The notes: a model not told the origin generated them from the sequence alone. A stretch of DNA of 64,000 nt from Acetobacterium paludosum (GCF_008086595.1 NZ_RXYA01000018.1:1-64000), one strand, 5' to 3'. Positions 18,904 to 27,642 are shown, counted from the first letter of the stretch. Made by a program: numbers and translations.

Positions 18904-20397
18904 ATGAAAGTTGTTACACCAAGTGAAATGTCTGTTATGGATCGTAACGCCGTTGTCGCAGGCACCCCTAGTATTGAGCTTATGGAAAGAGCTGGTCAGG
19001 CTTGTGCCGAATTCATCAAGAAAGATATTGATCAAAATTCCTTGATTATTATTCTTTGCGGGGCTGGAAACAATGGCGGAGATGGTCAGGTCATTGGCCG
19101 GCATTTGGCAAAAGAAGGTTATATGGTACATCTTTTTATGACAGAAAAAGAAGAAAAATTATCTAATGACAGCAAGATCAATTTAAAAAAACTGAAAGAA
19201 AATAATATTCCGGTACGCTATTTACTAGAAGCATCAGATTTTGAAGATTTGAAACAGATGCTGTCCAAGGGGACCCACATTATCGATGCCATTTTTGGAA
19301 CAGGATTAGAAGACAAAAGTCTTTCAGAAAAGTATATTCGTCTTTTTGATATGGTCAACGATTTTGAAGGTGAAAAGATAGCCATTGATATTCCTTCTGG
19401 ATTGCGGGGAGATATCGGTCTCAGTCTTGAGAATGGTATTTTGGCGGACAAAACGATTGTTATCCAAAACTATAAAACTGGCTGTTTGCTGAATGATGGT
19501 CCTGATTATACCGGTGATACCATTCTTGTCGATATCGGAATCGATGAGAACAGCATTTCCAATGAAAAATACTATATTCAGGAAAAGAATTTGAAATTTC
19601 CCCAAAAAAGAAAAAAGAATACCCATAAATATGATTATGGTTCCGTTGTAGTTATAGCCGGATCGAAAGGAATGAGTGGAGCTGGAATTTTATCGCTTAA
19701 TGGTGCATTAAAAAGCGGTAGCGGGTTGGTTACCTGTTACGTTCCCCAAGAAATCTACATTCCCGTGGTTTCCCGTGCGCCGGTAGAAGCGCTGATCAAG
19801 ACTTATGATTGCAACATCACTGAAGATGATATCAAAAGTGATAAAAAAAAGGTTGTTCTCATTGGCCCTGGCATTGGAAGAGGAAAGAATTATAGTTTCA
19901 TTCTGGAGCATCTTCTCGAAGGGTCTTTACCGGTAGTCATTGATGCTGACGGTCTTTTTCATCTTGCCAAAGTGATTGATTATCTAAAAGAATCTAAAAC
20001 ACCGGTGGTTATTACACCACATTTTGGAGAGTTTTCAAGACTGATTGATGTGCCTCGTGAAGAAATTCTCAACGATCCGATTGGATATGGTCAGAAATTT
20101 GCGATCGAGTATCAAGTAGTGGTGGTTTTAAAAGGATTTCGAACGATGATTTTTGGAACTAACGGAGAAATATGGTTTAATTCTACGGGAAACCCCGGCA
20201 TGGCAACCGGAGGGAGCGGCGATGTGCTGGCAGGTATGATCGCTGGCATTGCCGGACAAAATGTCGATTTGTTTGAAGCGGCAAAAGCCGGTGTATACTA
20301 TCATGGAAAATCAGGTGATTATTATGCTTCTCATTTCGGACAAAGCACACTTACCGCCCACAATATTATTGATTCCTTGAAATACGTGTTGAAATAA
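18904..20397 (+). CDS. nnrE/nnrD: Bifunctional NAD(P)H-hydrate repair enzyme (epimerase/dehydratase)
   Basis: The 497-residue fusion repairs damaged nicotinamide cofactors. The N-terminal YjeF_N epimerase (about 1-210) has CGAGNNGGDGQVIGRHL and the Asp in DAIFGTGL. The C-terminal ribokinase-like ADP-dependent dehydratase (about 225-497) has GSKGMSGAGIL and the nucleotide-binding GGSGDVLAGMI near the end. Both halves look complete. GAGGATAAA precedes the ATG. A strong terminator follows. Confidence 0.93.
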   Translation: MKVVTPSEMSVMDRNAVVAGTPSIELMERAGQACAEFIKKDIDQNSLIIILCGAGNNGGDGQVIGRHLAKEGYMVHLFMTEKEEKLSNDSKINLKKLKENNIPVRYLLEASDFEDLKQMLSKGTHIIDAIFGTGLEDKSLSEKYIRLFDMVNDFEGEKIAIDIPSGLRGDIGLSLENGILADKTIVIQNYKTGCLLNDGPDYTGDTILVDIGIDENSISNEKYYIQEKNLKFPQKRKKNTHKYDYGSVVVIAGSKGMSGAGILSLNGALKSGSGLVTCYVPQEIYIPVVSRAPVEALIKTYDCNITEDDIKSDKKKVVLIGPGIGRGKNYSFILEHLLEGSLPVVIDADGLFHLAKVIDYLKESKTPVVITPHFGEFSRLIDVPREEILNDPIGYGQKFAIEYQVVVVLKGFRTMIFGTNGEIWFNSTGNPGMATGGSGDVLAGMIAGIAGQNVDLFEAAKAGVYYHGKSGDYYASHFGQSTLTAHNIIDSLKYVLK

Positions 20398-20412
20398 TTA
20401 AAACAAATTAAT

Positions 20413-20460
20413 AAAATCGGAGAAATAGGGTCATGTTGATCCTGGTTCTCCGATTTTTAT
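20413..20460 (+). terminator. Terminator after the NAD(P)H-hydrate repair gene
   Basis: AAAATCGGAGAA (20413-20424) pairs with TTCTCCGATTTT (20446-20457) in a perfect 12-bp stem followed by TATTTTTG. It lies between convergent genes and may act on both. Confidence 0.88.
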
Positions 20461-20522
20461 TTTTGTTATAATCAGAAAGACTAAAATAGTTTCCAAGAAT
20501 AACCGTGTAATAAAGGGGGTTA

Positions 20523-21758
20523 TTAAAGCTTCAGTCTGGTCTTGATTCTGTCAATAGCCTCTTCAGTACTCTTCTTGCTTGCAAAAGCAGTCAGCCTAAA
20601 GTAGCCTTCTCCACTTGGACCAAAGCCGGCCCCTGGGGTACCGACGATATTGACATCATGAAGCAGTTTGTCAAAGAAAGACCAGGAATCCTGTCCCGTT
20701 GGTGTCTTTAGCCAGATATAAGGAGCGTTTACTCCTCCGAAAACTTCAATGCCGGTACTCTGGATGCCTTCTCGAATAATTTTGGCATTGGTCATATAAT
20801 AGTCAACAAGCGATTTGATTTGTTGCTGTCCTTCCAGGGTATAAACGGCTTCAGCACCTTTTTGTATAATATATGGTACCCCATTGAATTTGGTGGTCTG
20901 TCTTCTGTTCCATAACTTGTTGAGCTCGATTGCTTCACCGGAGGCGGTGTACCCGAGAACTTCCTTGGGGACAACAGTATATGAACATCTTGTCCCAGTA
21001 AAACCGGCATTTTTAGAAAAGCTTCGGAACTCGACAGCCACTTCTTTGGCACCTTCAATTTCATAAATACTGTGCGGAACATCATCTTCCTGTATATAGG
21101 CTTCATAGGCGGCGTCATATAAAATGATGGACTTGTTGTCTTTTGCATAATCCACCCATTTTTTAAGTTCGGTTTTTGATATTGTTGTCCCGGTGGGGTT
21201 GTTTGGAAAACATAAGTAGATAAGATCAACCTTCTCGTTTGGCAGCTGTGGTATAAACGCGTTTTCAGCAGTACATGGCATATAAGTGAGGTCTGTCCAT
21301 TTGCCATCGGCGCCGAGACTGCCACTTCTTCCAGCCATAACGTTGCTGTCTACATAAACAGGATAAACAGGATCGGTAACAGCAATTTTATTTTCAAGAC
21401 CAAATATTTCCTGAAAATTCGCAGTATCACTTTTGGAACCATCACTTACAAAAACCTCGTCAATATTAAGGCTGATTCCCCGAGGGGCATAATCAAATTC
21501 AATAATTTTTTCAATGAGGAAATTGTAACCCTGTTCAGGTCCATACCCTCTAAAAGTTTTTTCATCTGCCATTTCGTCAACAGCTTTGTGCATGCTGCTG
21601 ATAACTGCGGGAGGTAACGGTCTGGTGACGTCTCCAATTCCAAGTTTGATGATAGCTGCATCTGGATTCTCAGCTTTATATGCATCCACTCGCTTTGCTA
21701 TTTCAGAAAAAAGATAACTGCCTGGTAATTTAATATAATTTTCGTTAATCATTGCCAT
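20523..21758 (-). CDS. dapL: LL-diaminopimelate aminotransferase
   Basis: The 411-residue PLP enzyme (fold type I) converts tetrahydrodipicolinate directly to LL-diaminopimelate, the short lysine and cell-wall route found in plants, Chlamydia, methanogens and many Clostridia. The start [14 protein letters not shown] is the family signature, and the PLP lysine lies in [16 protein letters not shown]. The length is exactly as expected. AAGGAAG lies 6 nt before the ATG at 21758. Other dap genes are not in the window. Confidence 0.95.
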   Translation of the reverse strand: MAMINENYIKLPGSYLFSEIAKRVDAYKAENPDAAIIKLGIGDVTRPLPPAVISSMHKAVDEMADEKTFRGYGPEQGYNFLIEKIIEFDYAPRGISLNIDEVFVSDGSKSDTANFQEIFGLENKIAVTDPVYPVYVDSNVMAGRSGSLGADGKWTDLTYMPCTAENAFIPQLPNEKVDLIYLCFPNNPTGTTISKTELKKWVDYAKDNKSIILYDAAYEAYIQEDDVPHSIYEIEGAKEVAVEFRSFSKNAGFTGTRCSYTVVPKEVLGYTASGEAIELNKLWNRRQTTKFNGVPYIIQKGAEAVYTLEGQQQIKSLVDYYMTNAKIIREGIQSTGIEVFGGVNAPYIWLKTPTGQDSWSFFDKLLHDVNIVGTPGAGFGPSGEGYFRLTAFASKKSTEEAIDRIKTRLKL

Positions 21759-21825
21759 AAGATTCTTCCTTTCAATCGATAATCACTGACCATTACAGTC
21801 ACTTCAAGATCACACATTTATTTAA

Positions 21826-21874
21826 TAGTATTCCTAATTAGTAATACTCTATACTTGATTTAATTCCTTGTCAA
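21826..21874 (-). promoter_or_regulatory. dapL promoter with overlapping inverted repeat
   Basis: On the minus strand TTGACA (21874-21869) and TAGAGT (21851-21846) are separated by 17 bp. An inverted repeat AGTATT...AATACT (21827-21832 and 21843-21848) overlaps the -10 box and the likely start site, which is where a repressor would bind. The regulator is unknown. Confidence 0.5.
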
Positions 21875-22070
21875 TAATTATTTTATAAAAAAAAATATAA
21901 GAATAAGCTATAAAAAGAATAGTGCTGAAAAATAAAAAAAGAACAGAATGTTAAATGAAATTAATTGTATTTAATATCATTCGGTGGTATAATTCATAAA
22001 ATAAAAAATGAATTTAGAAATATACTAATGAGACATCAAAAAGGGTGCCACATATTAACGAGGAGAGTCA
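21875..22070 (+). other. Divergent intergenic region with promoter for the small Cys protein
   Basis: TTGTAT (21965-21970), 17 bp and a perfect TATAAT (21988-21993) form a rightward promoter about 75 bp upstream of the 53-residue gene. AT-rich DNA fills the rest and no other feature is seen between dapL and this gene. Confidence 0.55.
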
Positions 22071-22232
22071 ATGGATTCAAACAATGAAAAAAAATGTTCG
22101 CAGTTAGCATGTAGTTTTAATGAAAATGGTCGGTGTCCGGATATGGATGTATTAAGAAATCCATGGAGACAAACTGGTTGTATCTTTTTCACAAACAAGA
22201 ATGTGCGAACGGATGAAATGAACAACGACTAA
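22071..22232 (+). CDS. Small cysteine-rich protein, DUF1540-like
   Basis: The 53-residue protein (MDSNNEKKCSQLACSFNENG...) has four cysteines in the pattern C-x5-C-x7-C-x14-C, with an N-x-x-G-x-C turn and a C-I-F-F end. This is reminiscent of DUF1540, a small putative metal-binding module of clostridia. AACGAGGAG precedes the ATG, a good promoter lies upstream and a terminator-like palindrome with eight T follows, so it is a self-contained gene. The family match is by pattern only. Confidence 0.6.
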   Translation: MDSNNEKKCSQLACSFNENGRCPDMDVLRNPWRQTGCIFFTNKNVRTDEMNND

Positions 22233-22234
22233 GG

Positions 22235-22254
22235 CACCCTAGGGTGTTTTTTTT
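22235..22254 (+). terminator. Short terminator after small Cys protein gene
   Basis: CACCCTAGGGTG is a perfect palindrome followed by eight T. The hairpin would have a small loop and a short stem, so it is weak, but position and T run support it. Confidence 0.55.
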
Positions 22255-22450
22255 ATATGATATATCAAGTTATACATTAAAATTTAATGTACAACTGCAA
22301 TCAGCATTATCTGATTGGCATAATCTTACAAATTTAAGGAAATCCGAATACAATGATAATCAATGGATTTCGTTATTTTTGTTTACTGGTGAAATTACTT
22401 ATGCATAAAATAATTAGGTTTAAATAAAAAGAGAAGGATATAGAATTTTT

Positions 22451-23260
22451 ATGAGCACATATATTGTAGAATTATTAATTCAAACTGTTGTTGAAACACT
22501 TTGGCTTACCGGAGCGATTATATTAGTTGGGTTGTTCCTTGAGGTCATACAAAAATATACCATGCGAAATTTTCAAAATAGCTTAGGCAGAAATACTGTA
22601 TTGGTAACAGGTATTATCGGCACGCCGATTCATGAACTGAGTCATGCTTTGTTCGCATTATTGTTCGGGCATAAAATTATAGCTATAAAATTATTTCAGC
22701 GACCGGATCAGGATGGGGTAATGGGCTATGTTAATCACTCCTTTAACAAAAGAAACCTGTATCAGAGAATTGGAAATTTTTTTATCGGGGTGGCTCCAAT
22801 TTTAGGTGGAATACTGGTTATTGTAGGATTGATGTATTTGCTGATTCCCCAAGCTTTTACAGCGTATACAAACATACTTGCGGGGAGCTTGAATACTCAG
22901 ACAATCGGAGATATTAATCTGGCAGAAATTGTAAACAGCTATTGGGGTTTGATAAAAACGATATTTTCATTAGGAAATTTTCAGAGCATCGGTTTTTATA
23001 TATTCTTGTTTTTAGCCATATGCATATCAGCCCATATGTCATTGAGCTTTGCAGATATAAAAGGAAGTTTCGATGGTTTGCTGTTCATATTTTTGATATT
23101 GCTTTTACTCAATGTTTTAAATTTACAACAGTTTGCTATACTTCCATTAAATTTGGTTCAGTACAATATTATCGCAACAGGCATTCTGATGATCAGTGTC
23201 ATATTTTCTGCGGTTGCTTTTTTAATCAGTTTAATACTGAGATTGGTAGTACCGAGATAA
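22451..23260 (+). CDS. Multispanning membrane protein with HExxH-type motif
   Basis: The 269-residue hydrophobic protein has about six membrane segments. After the first one it shows GTPIHELSHALFALLFGHKI (about 57-76), an HExxH zinc-protease signature inside or next to a membrane helix, as in M50 site-2 proteases and in related metal-binding membrane families. A second conserved patch reads FFIGVAPILGG. The third metal ligand typical of M50 is not obvious, so proteolysis is a hypothesis. AGAAGGAT precedes the ATG. It converges with the MATE gene. Confidence 0.65.
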   Translation: MSTYIVELLIQTVVETLWLTGAIILVGLFLEVIQKYTMRNFQNSLGRNTVLVTGIIGTPIHELSHALFALLFGHKIIAIKLFQRPDQDGVMGYVNHSFNKRNLYQRIGNFFIGVAPILGGILVIVGLMYLLIPQAFTAYTNILAGSLNTQTIGDINLAEIVNSYWGLIKTIFSLGNFQSIGFYIFLFLAICISAHMSLSFADIKGSFDGLLFIFLILLLLNVLNLQQFAILPLNLVQYNIIATGILMISVIFSAVAFLISLILRLVVPR

Positions 23261-23266
23261 ACAGAT

Positions 23267-24604
23267 TTATTGATTTTCACTCAATGGATAGGATTCAATT
23301 TTTTTAATCCACTTTTTACTACGTAATCGATAGATACACCAGACAGATTTAATAATCTGGTCAATTTTCAGAAGGGTGTATATCCAAAATGCTGGCAAGT
23401 GCCAGACCAAACCGGCCAATGCGCCTAAGGGAATGGAAGCAACCCACAAGAAGATAATGTCGGCCACCATTAGAAACTGAGTATCCCCGCCACCTCGGAG
23501 CACCCCTTTGGTTAAAATGCTGTTAGTTGACTGAAAGATAACAATAAAACCGACCGCAAACATCAGTTGCGATGTGAGTTGTTGGGTTTCTTCCGTAATG
23601 TTGTAGCAACTGATCATGGGTTTGCTGATCAGCCATATCAGCAGAGCTCCAAAAACGCCCACGGCAAGCCCTAAATACAAAAAGGTCACCCCTTGTTGCT
23701 GGGCCTTTTCCTGATCCCCGCGGCCCAGAGTGTGTCCGGTCATAATGGCACTGGCATTAGAAATCCCCTGAATAAAAACAGTGCTGAGCTGCTGGGTTAC
23801 CATGGTGATGGCATTGGCCGAAACGAAGCTGACCCCAAGCCTGCCGATAACCATGGTTACGGCGCTATTGCCAAATGCCAGCAAGGCGTCACTCACCAAT
23901 ACGGGAATGGCAACCTGAAAATATTCCTTGGAAATATCTCGGCATCGCAGAAACAAATGTCCGAGTCGATACCGGATTCTTTTATCGATAAAAAACAAAT
24001 AGCCGCAGATAAAAGAAAATTCGAAGATTCTGGCAATGAGTGTGGAGAGGGCAGAACCTTCAATACCCATTTGGGGAGCCCCGAAATTTCCGAAAATAAA
24101 CAGATAGTTAAAGAAAATATTGATTAAAAAAGCACCAATGGATGAGAATAAAGGAAGTCTTACCTGACCGACGCTCCGCAGAACAATGGTGGATGTAAGA
24201 GATAGCCCCAGCAGCGCATAACAGGGAACCGACCATTTGAAATACCGGGCTCCATATTGAATAATTGTCGAATCCGTGGTGTAAATACCCATAATCGTCT
24301 CTGGTGCGAAAAAGGTCGCTAGGGAAAAAACAAGACTCAACACAAGACAGATCCGAAGCATGACGGTAACCGTCTTTCTTAACGAATTTAAATCCCGCAT
24401 TCCCCAGAAACGCGATGTCAGAACAGAGGCTCCCATGCCAATTCCCATGCAGCAGATCTGGAAAATCATAATGAACTGATTCGCCAGGGACGCCGCCGAC
24501 AATTGCATTTCGCCGAGAGCTCCCACCATCAAGGTGTCGGTCATATTCACACCAATGGTGATTAAGCTTTGTAATGTAATTGGAATGGCAATAGCAGCCA
24601 CCAT
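23267..24604 (-). CDS. MATE family multidrug/sodium antiporter
   Basis: The roughly 445-residue protein has 12 membrane segments in two MatE repeats (start PITLQSLITIGVNMTDTLMVGALG, second repeat around SNASAIMTGHTLGRG). It exports cationic drugs or metabolites in exchange for Na+ or H+. The annotated ATG at 24604 has no Shine-Dalgarno; the frame stays open upstream for nine codons reading LIKEKSFYK, as in relatives that start MKEKSFYK, but the codon at the expected start is ATA (24626-24628), with GGAGGT 14 nt before it. The true start is therefore uncertain. It is the last gene of a tetR-MBL-MATE unit. Confidence 0.88.
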   Translation of the reverse strand: MVAAIAIPITLQSLITIGVNMTDTLMVGALGEMQLSAASLANQFIMIFQICCMGIGMGASVLTSRFWGMRDLNSLRKTVTVMLRICLVLSLVFSLATFFAPETIMGIYTTDSTIIQYGARYFKWSVPCYALLGLSLTSTIVLRSVGQVRLPLFSSIGAFLINIFFNYLFIFGNFGAPQMGIEGSALSTLIARIFEFSFICGYLFFIDKRIRYRLGHLFLRCRDISKEYFQVAIPVLVSDALLAFGNSAVTMVIGRLGVSFVSANAITMVTQQLSTVFIQGISNASAIMTGHTLGRGDQEKAQQQGVTFLYLGLAVGVFGALLIWLISKPMISCYNITEETQQLTSQLMFAVGFIVIFQSTNSILTKGVLRGGGDTQFLMVADIIFLWVASIPLGALAGLVWHLPAFWIYTLLKIDQIIKSVWCIYRLRSKKWIKKIESYPLSENQ

Positions 24605-24655
24605 TTTATAAAATGATTTTTCTTTTATTAATTGATTGGTCTACCTCCAACTATT

Positions 24656-25249
24656 TTACAGTATAATTTCCTCTTTGGGTGCTAAGATGAGTCTTCCTTT
24701 TGATACAAAGCTTTGCGCTTTTTTTTGATCAAACAAGGCGCCTGGCTTCATATGAATGGGAATGGTGTGGACAGCGCCAATGAGTTCTGCGCAGTGGGAG
24801 GCCTCCGCCGGGTCCATATTAAAAATTCCGTCGATGGGCAACAAGGCATAATCGATTTTTTCTTTTGAAAGAACATCTCTCATATAATCAGTCAATGAAG
24901 TATCCCCGGAAGCATAGATTTTAATACCATCCAGTTCGATGAGATAACCGACACAATGGTTTTTATCGTGCTTAGCATTATAAGCCGGTACCGCCTGAAT
25001 GGAAATGTCATCAATCTTGCGGCTCCTATAAACGCGGTCGGTCAGAATGCTTTCCGGACGTAGGACAGTACAGCCTTTCTTTTGCTGCAGCAGCGACAAT
25101 TTATTATGGTCGGGATGTTCATGGCTGATCAGCACAATGTCTGCTGGTAAATCGTAACCTTCTCCAGCGAATGGATCCACATAAATAACAATTCCATTGT
25201 CTGAAACAATCCGGTAGCTGCCATGGCCCTGATATAATAATTTTCCCAT
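24656..25249 (-). CDS. MBL-fold hydrolase, UlaG-like
   Basis: The 197-residue single-domain metallo-beta-lactamase protein has the zinc motif SHEHPDHNKL, an ASGDTSLTDY segment and a late His in IPIHMKPG. It is close to the UlaG/YycJ-like hydrolases frequently annotated as L-ascorbate lactonase relatives. The substrate is unknown. GGAGAA precedes the ATG. It lies between a TetR regulator and a MATE exporter on the same strand and probably belongs to their operon. Confidence 0.82.
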   Translation of the reverse strand: MGKLLYQGHGSYRIVSDNGIVIYVDPFAGEGYDLPADIVLISHEHPDHNKLSLLQQKKGCTVLRPESILTDRVYRSRKIDDISIQAVPAYNAKHDKNHCVGYLIELDGIKIYASGDTSLTDYMRDVLSKEKIDYALLPIDGIFNMDPAEASHCAELIGAVHTIPIHMKPGALFDQKKAQSFVSKGRLILAPKEEIIL

Positions 25250-25268
25250 AGTCGTTCTCCAATCTTTT

Positions 25269-25838
25269 TTAGTTATTATAGCTATTTAGAATCAAAATAT
25301 AACCTTTAATCATTTTCTCATAGCTTATGTCAATATTTGCATCGTGTCTGCGGAAAAAACCAGCCTCTTCCATTTCCACAAATCCATGTATGGCGCTTCT
25401 TAAGGCTCTTGAAAAATGGATCATGTCCACTTCATTCAGAGCATATTTCCTTAAAATCGCGATGATCGGCTCCACCACCTGGGCTCCCGATTCTTTTAAT
25501 TGATCATCTTCCGAGGAGGGTAATTTAATCACTGCTTTATATAATTCTGGATTTTTTTTTGCAAAGTCCCGGTAAGCCATGGTTAAGGACATGAGCGCTT
25601 CATCCCGTTCTTTTCGGGCAATTGATTCTTCCAGGATTAGATGCAGCCGGCTGACTGCAAGGTGGGATACTTTTGAATTGACTTCCTGAATGCCTTCAAT
25701 ATGATTATAAAGTGATGCGGTTTTTACCCCAAGTTTTAAGGCCAGCTCATTCAAAGAAAAATGGTCATATCCCTTTTCTTCAACCAGTTGAGCAGCAGTT
25801 GAGATGATTATTTTCGAATCCAAACCTTTTTTTGCCAA
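25269..25838 (-). CDS. TetR/AcrR family transcriptional regulator
   Basis: The 189-residue protein has an N-terminal TetR helix-turn-helix (about 8-52, ending KTASLYNHIEGIQEVNSKVS) and a helical C-terminal ligand-binding domain of the WHG/TetR_C_33 type with FVEMEEAGFF. The start is TTG at 25838 with GGAGAT before it. A perfect palindrome 19 bp upstream is the likely operator. It heads an operon with an MBL hydrolase and a MATE exporter, so it probably represses drug or metabolite export until an inducer binds. Confidence 0.88.
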   Translation of the reverse strand: MAKKGLDSKIIISTAAQLVEEKGYDHFSLNELALKLGVKTASLYNHIEGIQEVNSKVSHLAVSRLHLILEESIARKERDEALMSLTMAYRDFAKKNPELYKAVIKLPSSEDDQLKESGAQVVEPIIAILRKYALNEVDMIHFSRALRSAIHGFVEMEEAGFFRRHDANIDISYEKMIKGYILILNSYNN

Positions 25839-25856
25839 TGAATGATCTCCTTTACT

Positions 25857-25906
25857 AAAACTAATGCTATTAGTTTTAGTCTAAACTAATGTTTTTGTTT
25901 TGTCAA
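25857..25906 (-). promoter_or_regulatory. TetR operator and promoter
   Basis: AAAACTAAT-GCT-ATTAGTTTT (25857-25877) is a perfect 9+3+9 inverted repeat of the size bound by TetR dimers. On the minus strand a TTGACA (25906-25901), a 17-bp spacer and TAGACT (25883-25878) form a promoter whose -10 box touches the palindrome. A further copy of the half-site, CTAAACTAATG, lies at 25881-25891 inside the spacer. Confidence 0.78.
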
Positions 25907-26212
25907 ATACTTTGATACGTATTACAAATTCTGCAATTATATCGTAAGAAATTAAAATAGACAAAGTTTATGATTGAAATTCAAAAATCGAGAAAGATAA
26001 TGAGCAGTTAAATACATATTTACTTAATAATGTTCTTTTTTTCAATGTTTAGTATATAATAGAATAAATAAGATTTTCGATCAGTTAATTATTGCGAAAT
26101 AAACATGTATGAGTCATAAAAAGAGCTGTTGTATCAAGAAAGTTTTGAGCTACAGACGCAAACATGATAATAACTTAAGAAAACAGCAAATAAACTGCAT
26201 AGTACCGACAAG
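25907..26212 (+). other. AT-rich gap with possible promoter/leader
   Basis: The gap between the TetR promoter and the next gene holds TAGTATATAATAGAA at about 26050-26064, a good -10 region for rightward transcription. A leader follows that resembles the one at 28656-28780. A 52-codon open frame (26109-26267) exists, but a terminator-like hairpin falls inside it, so I do not call it a gene. Confidence 0.4.
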
Positions 26213-26253
26213 AACTCGTGTTTTCAAAAAAGTCGAAAAGCACGAGCTTTTTA
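26213..26253 (+). terminator. Terminator-like hairpin in the leader of the unknown zinc-motif gene
   Basis: AACTCGTG (26213-26220) pairs with CACGAGCTT (26241-26249), with a T run after it. Lying between the promoter at about 26050 and the gene at 26326, it could act as an attenuator or end a short transcript. Confidence 0.6.
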
Positions 26254-26325
26254 TATATTTTCAATAAAGCATGTATATCATCTATAATTGAAAATATAGT
26301 GTAAAAAATGGGGAGAAGAAAAGCA

Positions 26326-27492
26326 GTGAAAGTATCTAAAGCACGCAAATTAAAAGGCATATTGAAATATTGCGACTGCAAAGGGTGCGGAAACAAACGT
26401 ACAGCAAAGATTCATGACATCCGAGATAATGTGTTCAATGTTTGTAACCGCCACAAAAGAGAAATGTCGATTCGGTATAAAAGAGAAGCAGTTTCTAAAC
26501 TCGTTGAGTTTTATAACGATTATCGCAAATGTCAAAGTGATCCCGTTTATGATGCTTGTGGGCATCATTATGCGTACATAGACAATCTTTTGAATATCAA
26601 TTGCAGTCTTCAAAAAAAAGATTATGTAACGGCCTATGTCGAATTGCGTGACTTGTTGTATGACAAATCCTGTTTGCAAAACCGCGTTTATTATCCCTTG
26701 ATGCAAATGTTGAAAAAGAACCTAAGCAAAAAACATCTGCGTACATCGTCTAAACAGAAACCAATCATCCAGAAATCAAAAAAAATTGACCAAGAGAATT
26801 ATCTTTCCGATCTTGAATCGAGCGCCATGAGCAGAAAAGAAAAGAGGCGTGAATTCGATTATGTGATGTTCCAAGTTAACTGTTTTTTATGTGTCGAGCC
26901 GGCGCACAAAAAAGACATGGCTAAAAATGCGAGTACTAATATTGAGACGGTTGTGAATTTAATTAAAGATGATCTCAAATACGATCTTTATACGGTAAAT
27001 TTGGACAGAAATGACACTGGCAGAATGGCGTTCATTCCGCATCGCTTCAGAGATGAAAATGGACTGTTTCGCACAACTAAAACGAACACTAAAAATGATC
27101 TAAATATTCATTTAAACACCAGTGATAGCGTGTTTTATACACAGGCCACGCCATATTATTCAAAAGACGATGCCGGCTGTCAAGTGGCATATTATCAATA
27201 CCTTGATGTGTTCCAGATAAGGAATTCAAAAAAATTCGATACAACTGAAGATATTCAGAAAACCGATGTCATTCAGTCAAGATACATCTATAATACCACC
27301 CGGATGTTTGCCCATGTACGGACAAACGGAAGTGAATGGATTAATGTTCATAATGATAAAATTATTGCCGATGTTTTAGATTTCAGAGTGGCAATTTTAT
27401 ATGCACTTGCTCGGATCAAATATTTCATTGAGCGATGTGGGAAGGATAAAAGAAAAATAGAAGAGGTTTTGATAAGCAGCTTTGATTGGTAG
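26326..27492 (+). CDS. Unrecognised basic protein with N-terminal Cys cluster
   Basis: The 388-394 residue protein is not one I recognise. The N-terminus is lysine-rich, then has CDCKGCG (about 17-23), RTAKIHD and VCNRH (about 42), possibly one zinc site. A basic central part (about 125-165) looks disordered. The C-terminal part (180-394) has regular hydrophobic spacing, with YYSKDDAGCQVAYYQ and a final helix LDFRVAILYALARIKYF. There is no membrane segment. The GTG at 26326 has GGGGAG 10 nt before it, while the ATG at 26308 overlaps this Shine-Dalgarno and has none of its own. It is monocistronic. Confidence 0.7.
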   Translation: MKVSKARKLKGILKYCDCKGCGNKRTAKIHDIRDNVFNVCNRHKREMSIRYKREAVSKLVEFYNDYRKCQSDPVYDACGHHYAYIDNLLNINCSLQKKDYVTAYVELRDLLYDKSCLQNRVYYPLMQMLKKNLSKKHLRTSSKQKPIIQKSKKIDQENYLSDLESSAMSRKEKRREFDYVMFQVNCFLCVEPAHKKDMAKNASTNIETVVNLIKDDLKYDLYTVNLDRNDTGRMAFIPHRFRDENGLFRTTKTNTKNDLNIHLNTSDSVFYTQATPYYSKDDAGCQVAYYQYLDVFQIRNSKKFDTTEDIQKTDVIQSRYIYNTTRMFAHVRTNGSEWINVHNDKIIADVLDFRVAILYALARIKYFIERCGKDKRKIEEVLISSFDW

Positions 27493-27580
27493 ATAGCCAT
27501 GAAACGTGAAATATTTTGAGAATATATGCTATTTTAAATAATACCTTGTGTTGCATTTTTTTGAATGATTATTTTAGTTA

Positions 27581-27642
27581 TTGACATATGCTATTTATGT
27601 ATTATAATAGTTATATAAATGACATATGTCAATTATATAACT
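27581..27642 (+). promoter_or_regulatory. NifX-like gene promoter with 34-bp near-perfect palindrome
   Basis: A consensus promoter, TTGACA (27581-27586), 16 bp, TATAAT (27603-27608), is followed at once by a 34-bp inverted repeat (27609-27642). Its halves AGTTATATAA(A/T)TGACAT match at 16 of 17 positions. The centre is TGACATATGTCA, and the -35 box itself lies in a copy of the same TTGACATATG word. Placement at the transcription start suggests an operator. It would also form an RNA hairpin. Confidence 0.75.

Noticed and set aside
20792-21325. 177-residue frame on the same strand as dapL
   Set aside because: It is a shifted frame within dapL, whose own product is full length and conserved.
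23693-24127. 144-residue plus-strand frame
   Set aside because: It is antisense to the MATE transporter; the composition is that of reversed membrane-helix codons.
26109-26267. 52-codon frame MSHKKSCCIKKVLSYRRKHD...
   Set aside because: A terminator-like hairpin with T run falls within it and the ribosome binding site is poor. It is more likely leader RNA, though its start resembles the small frame at 28718.
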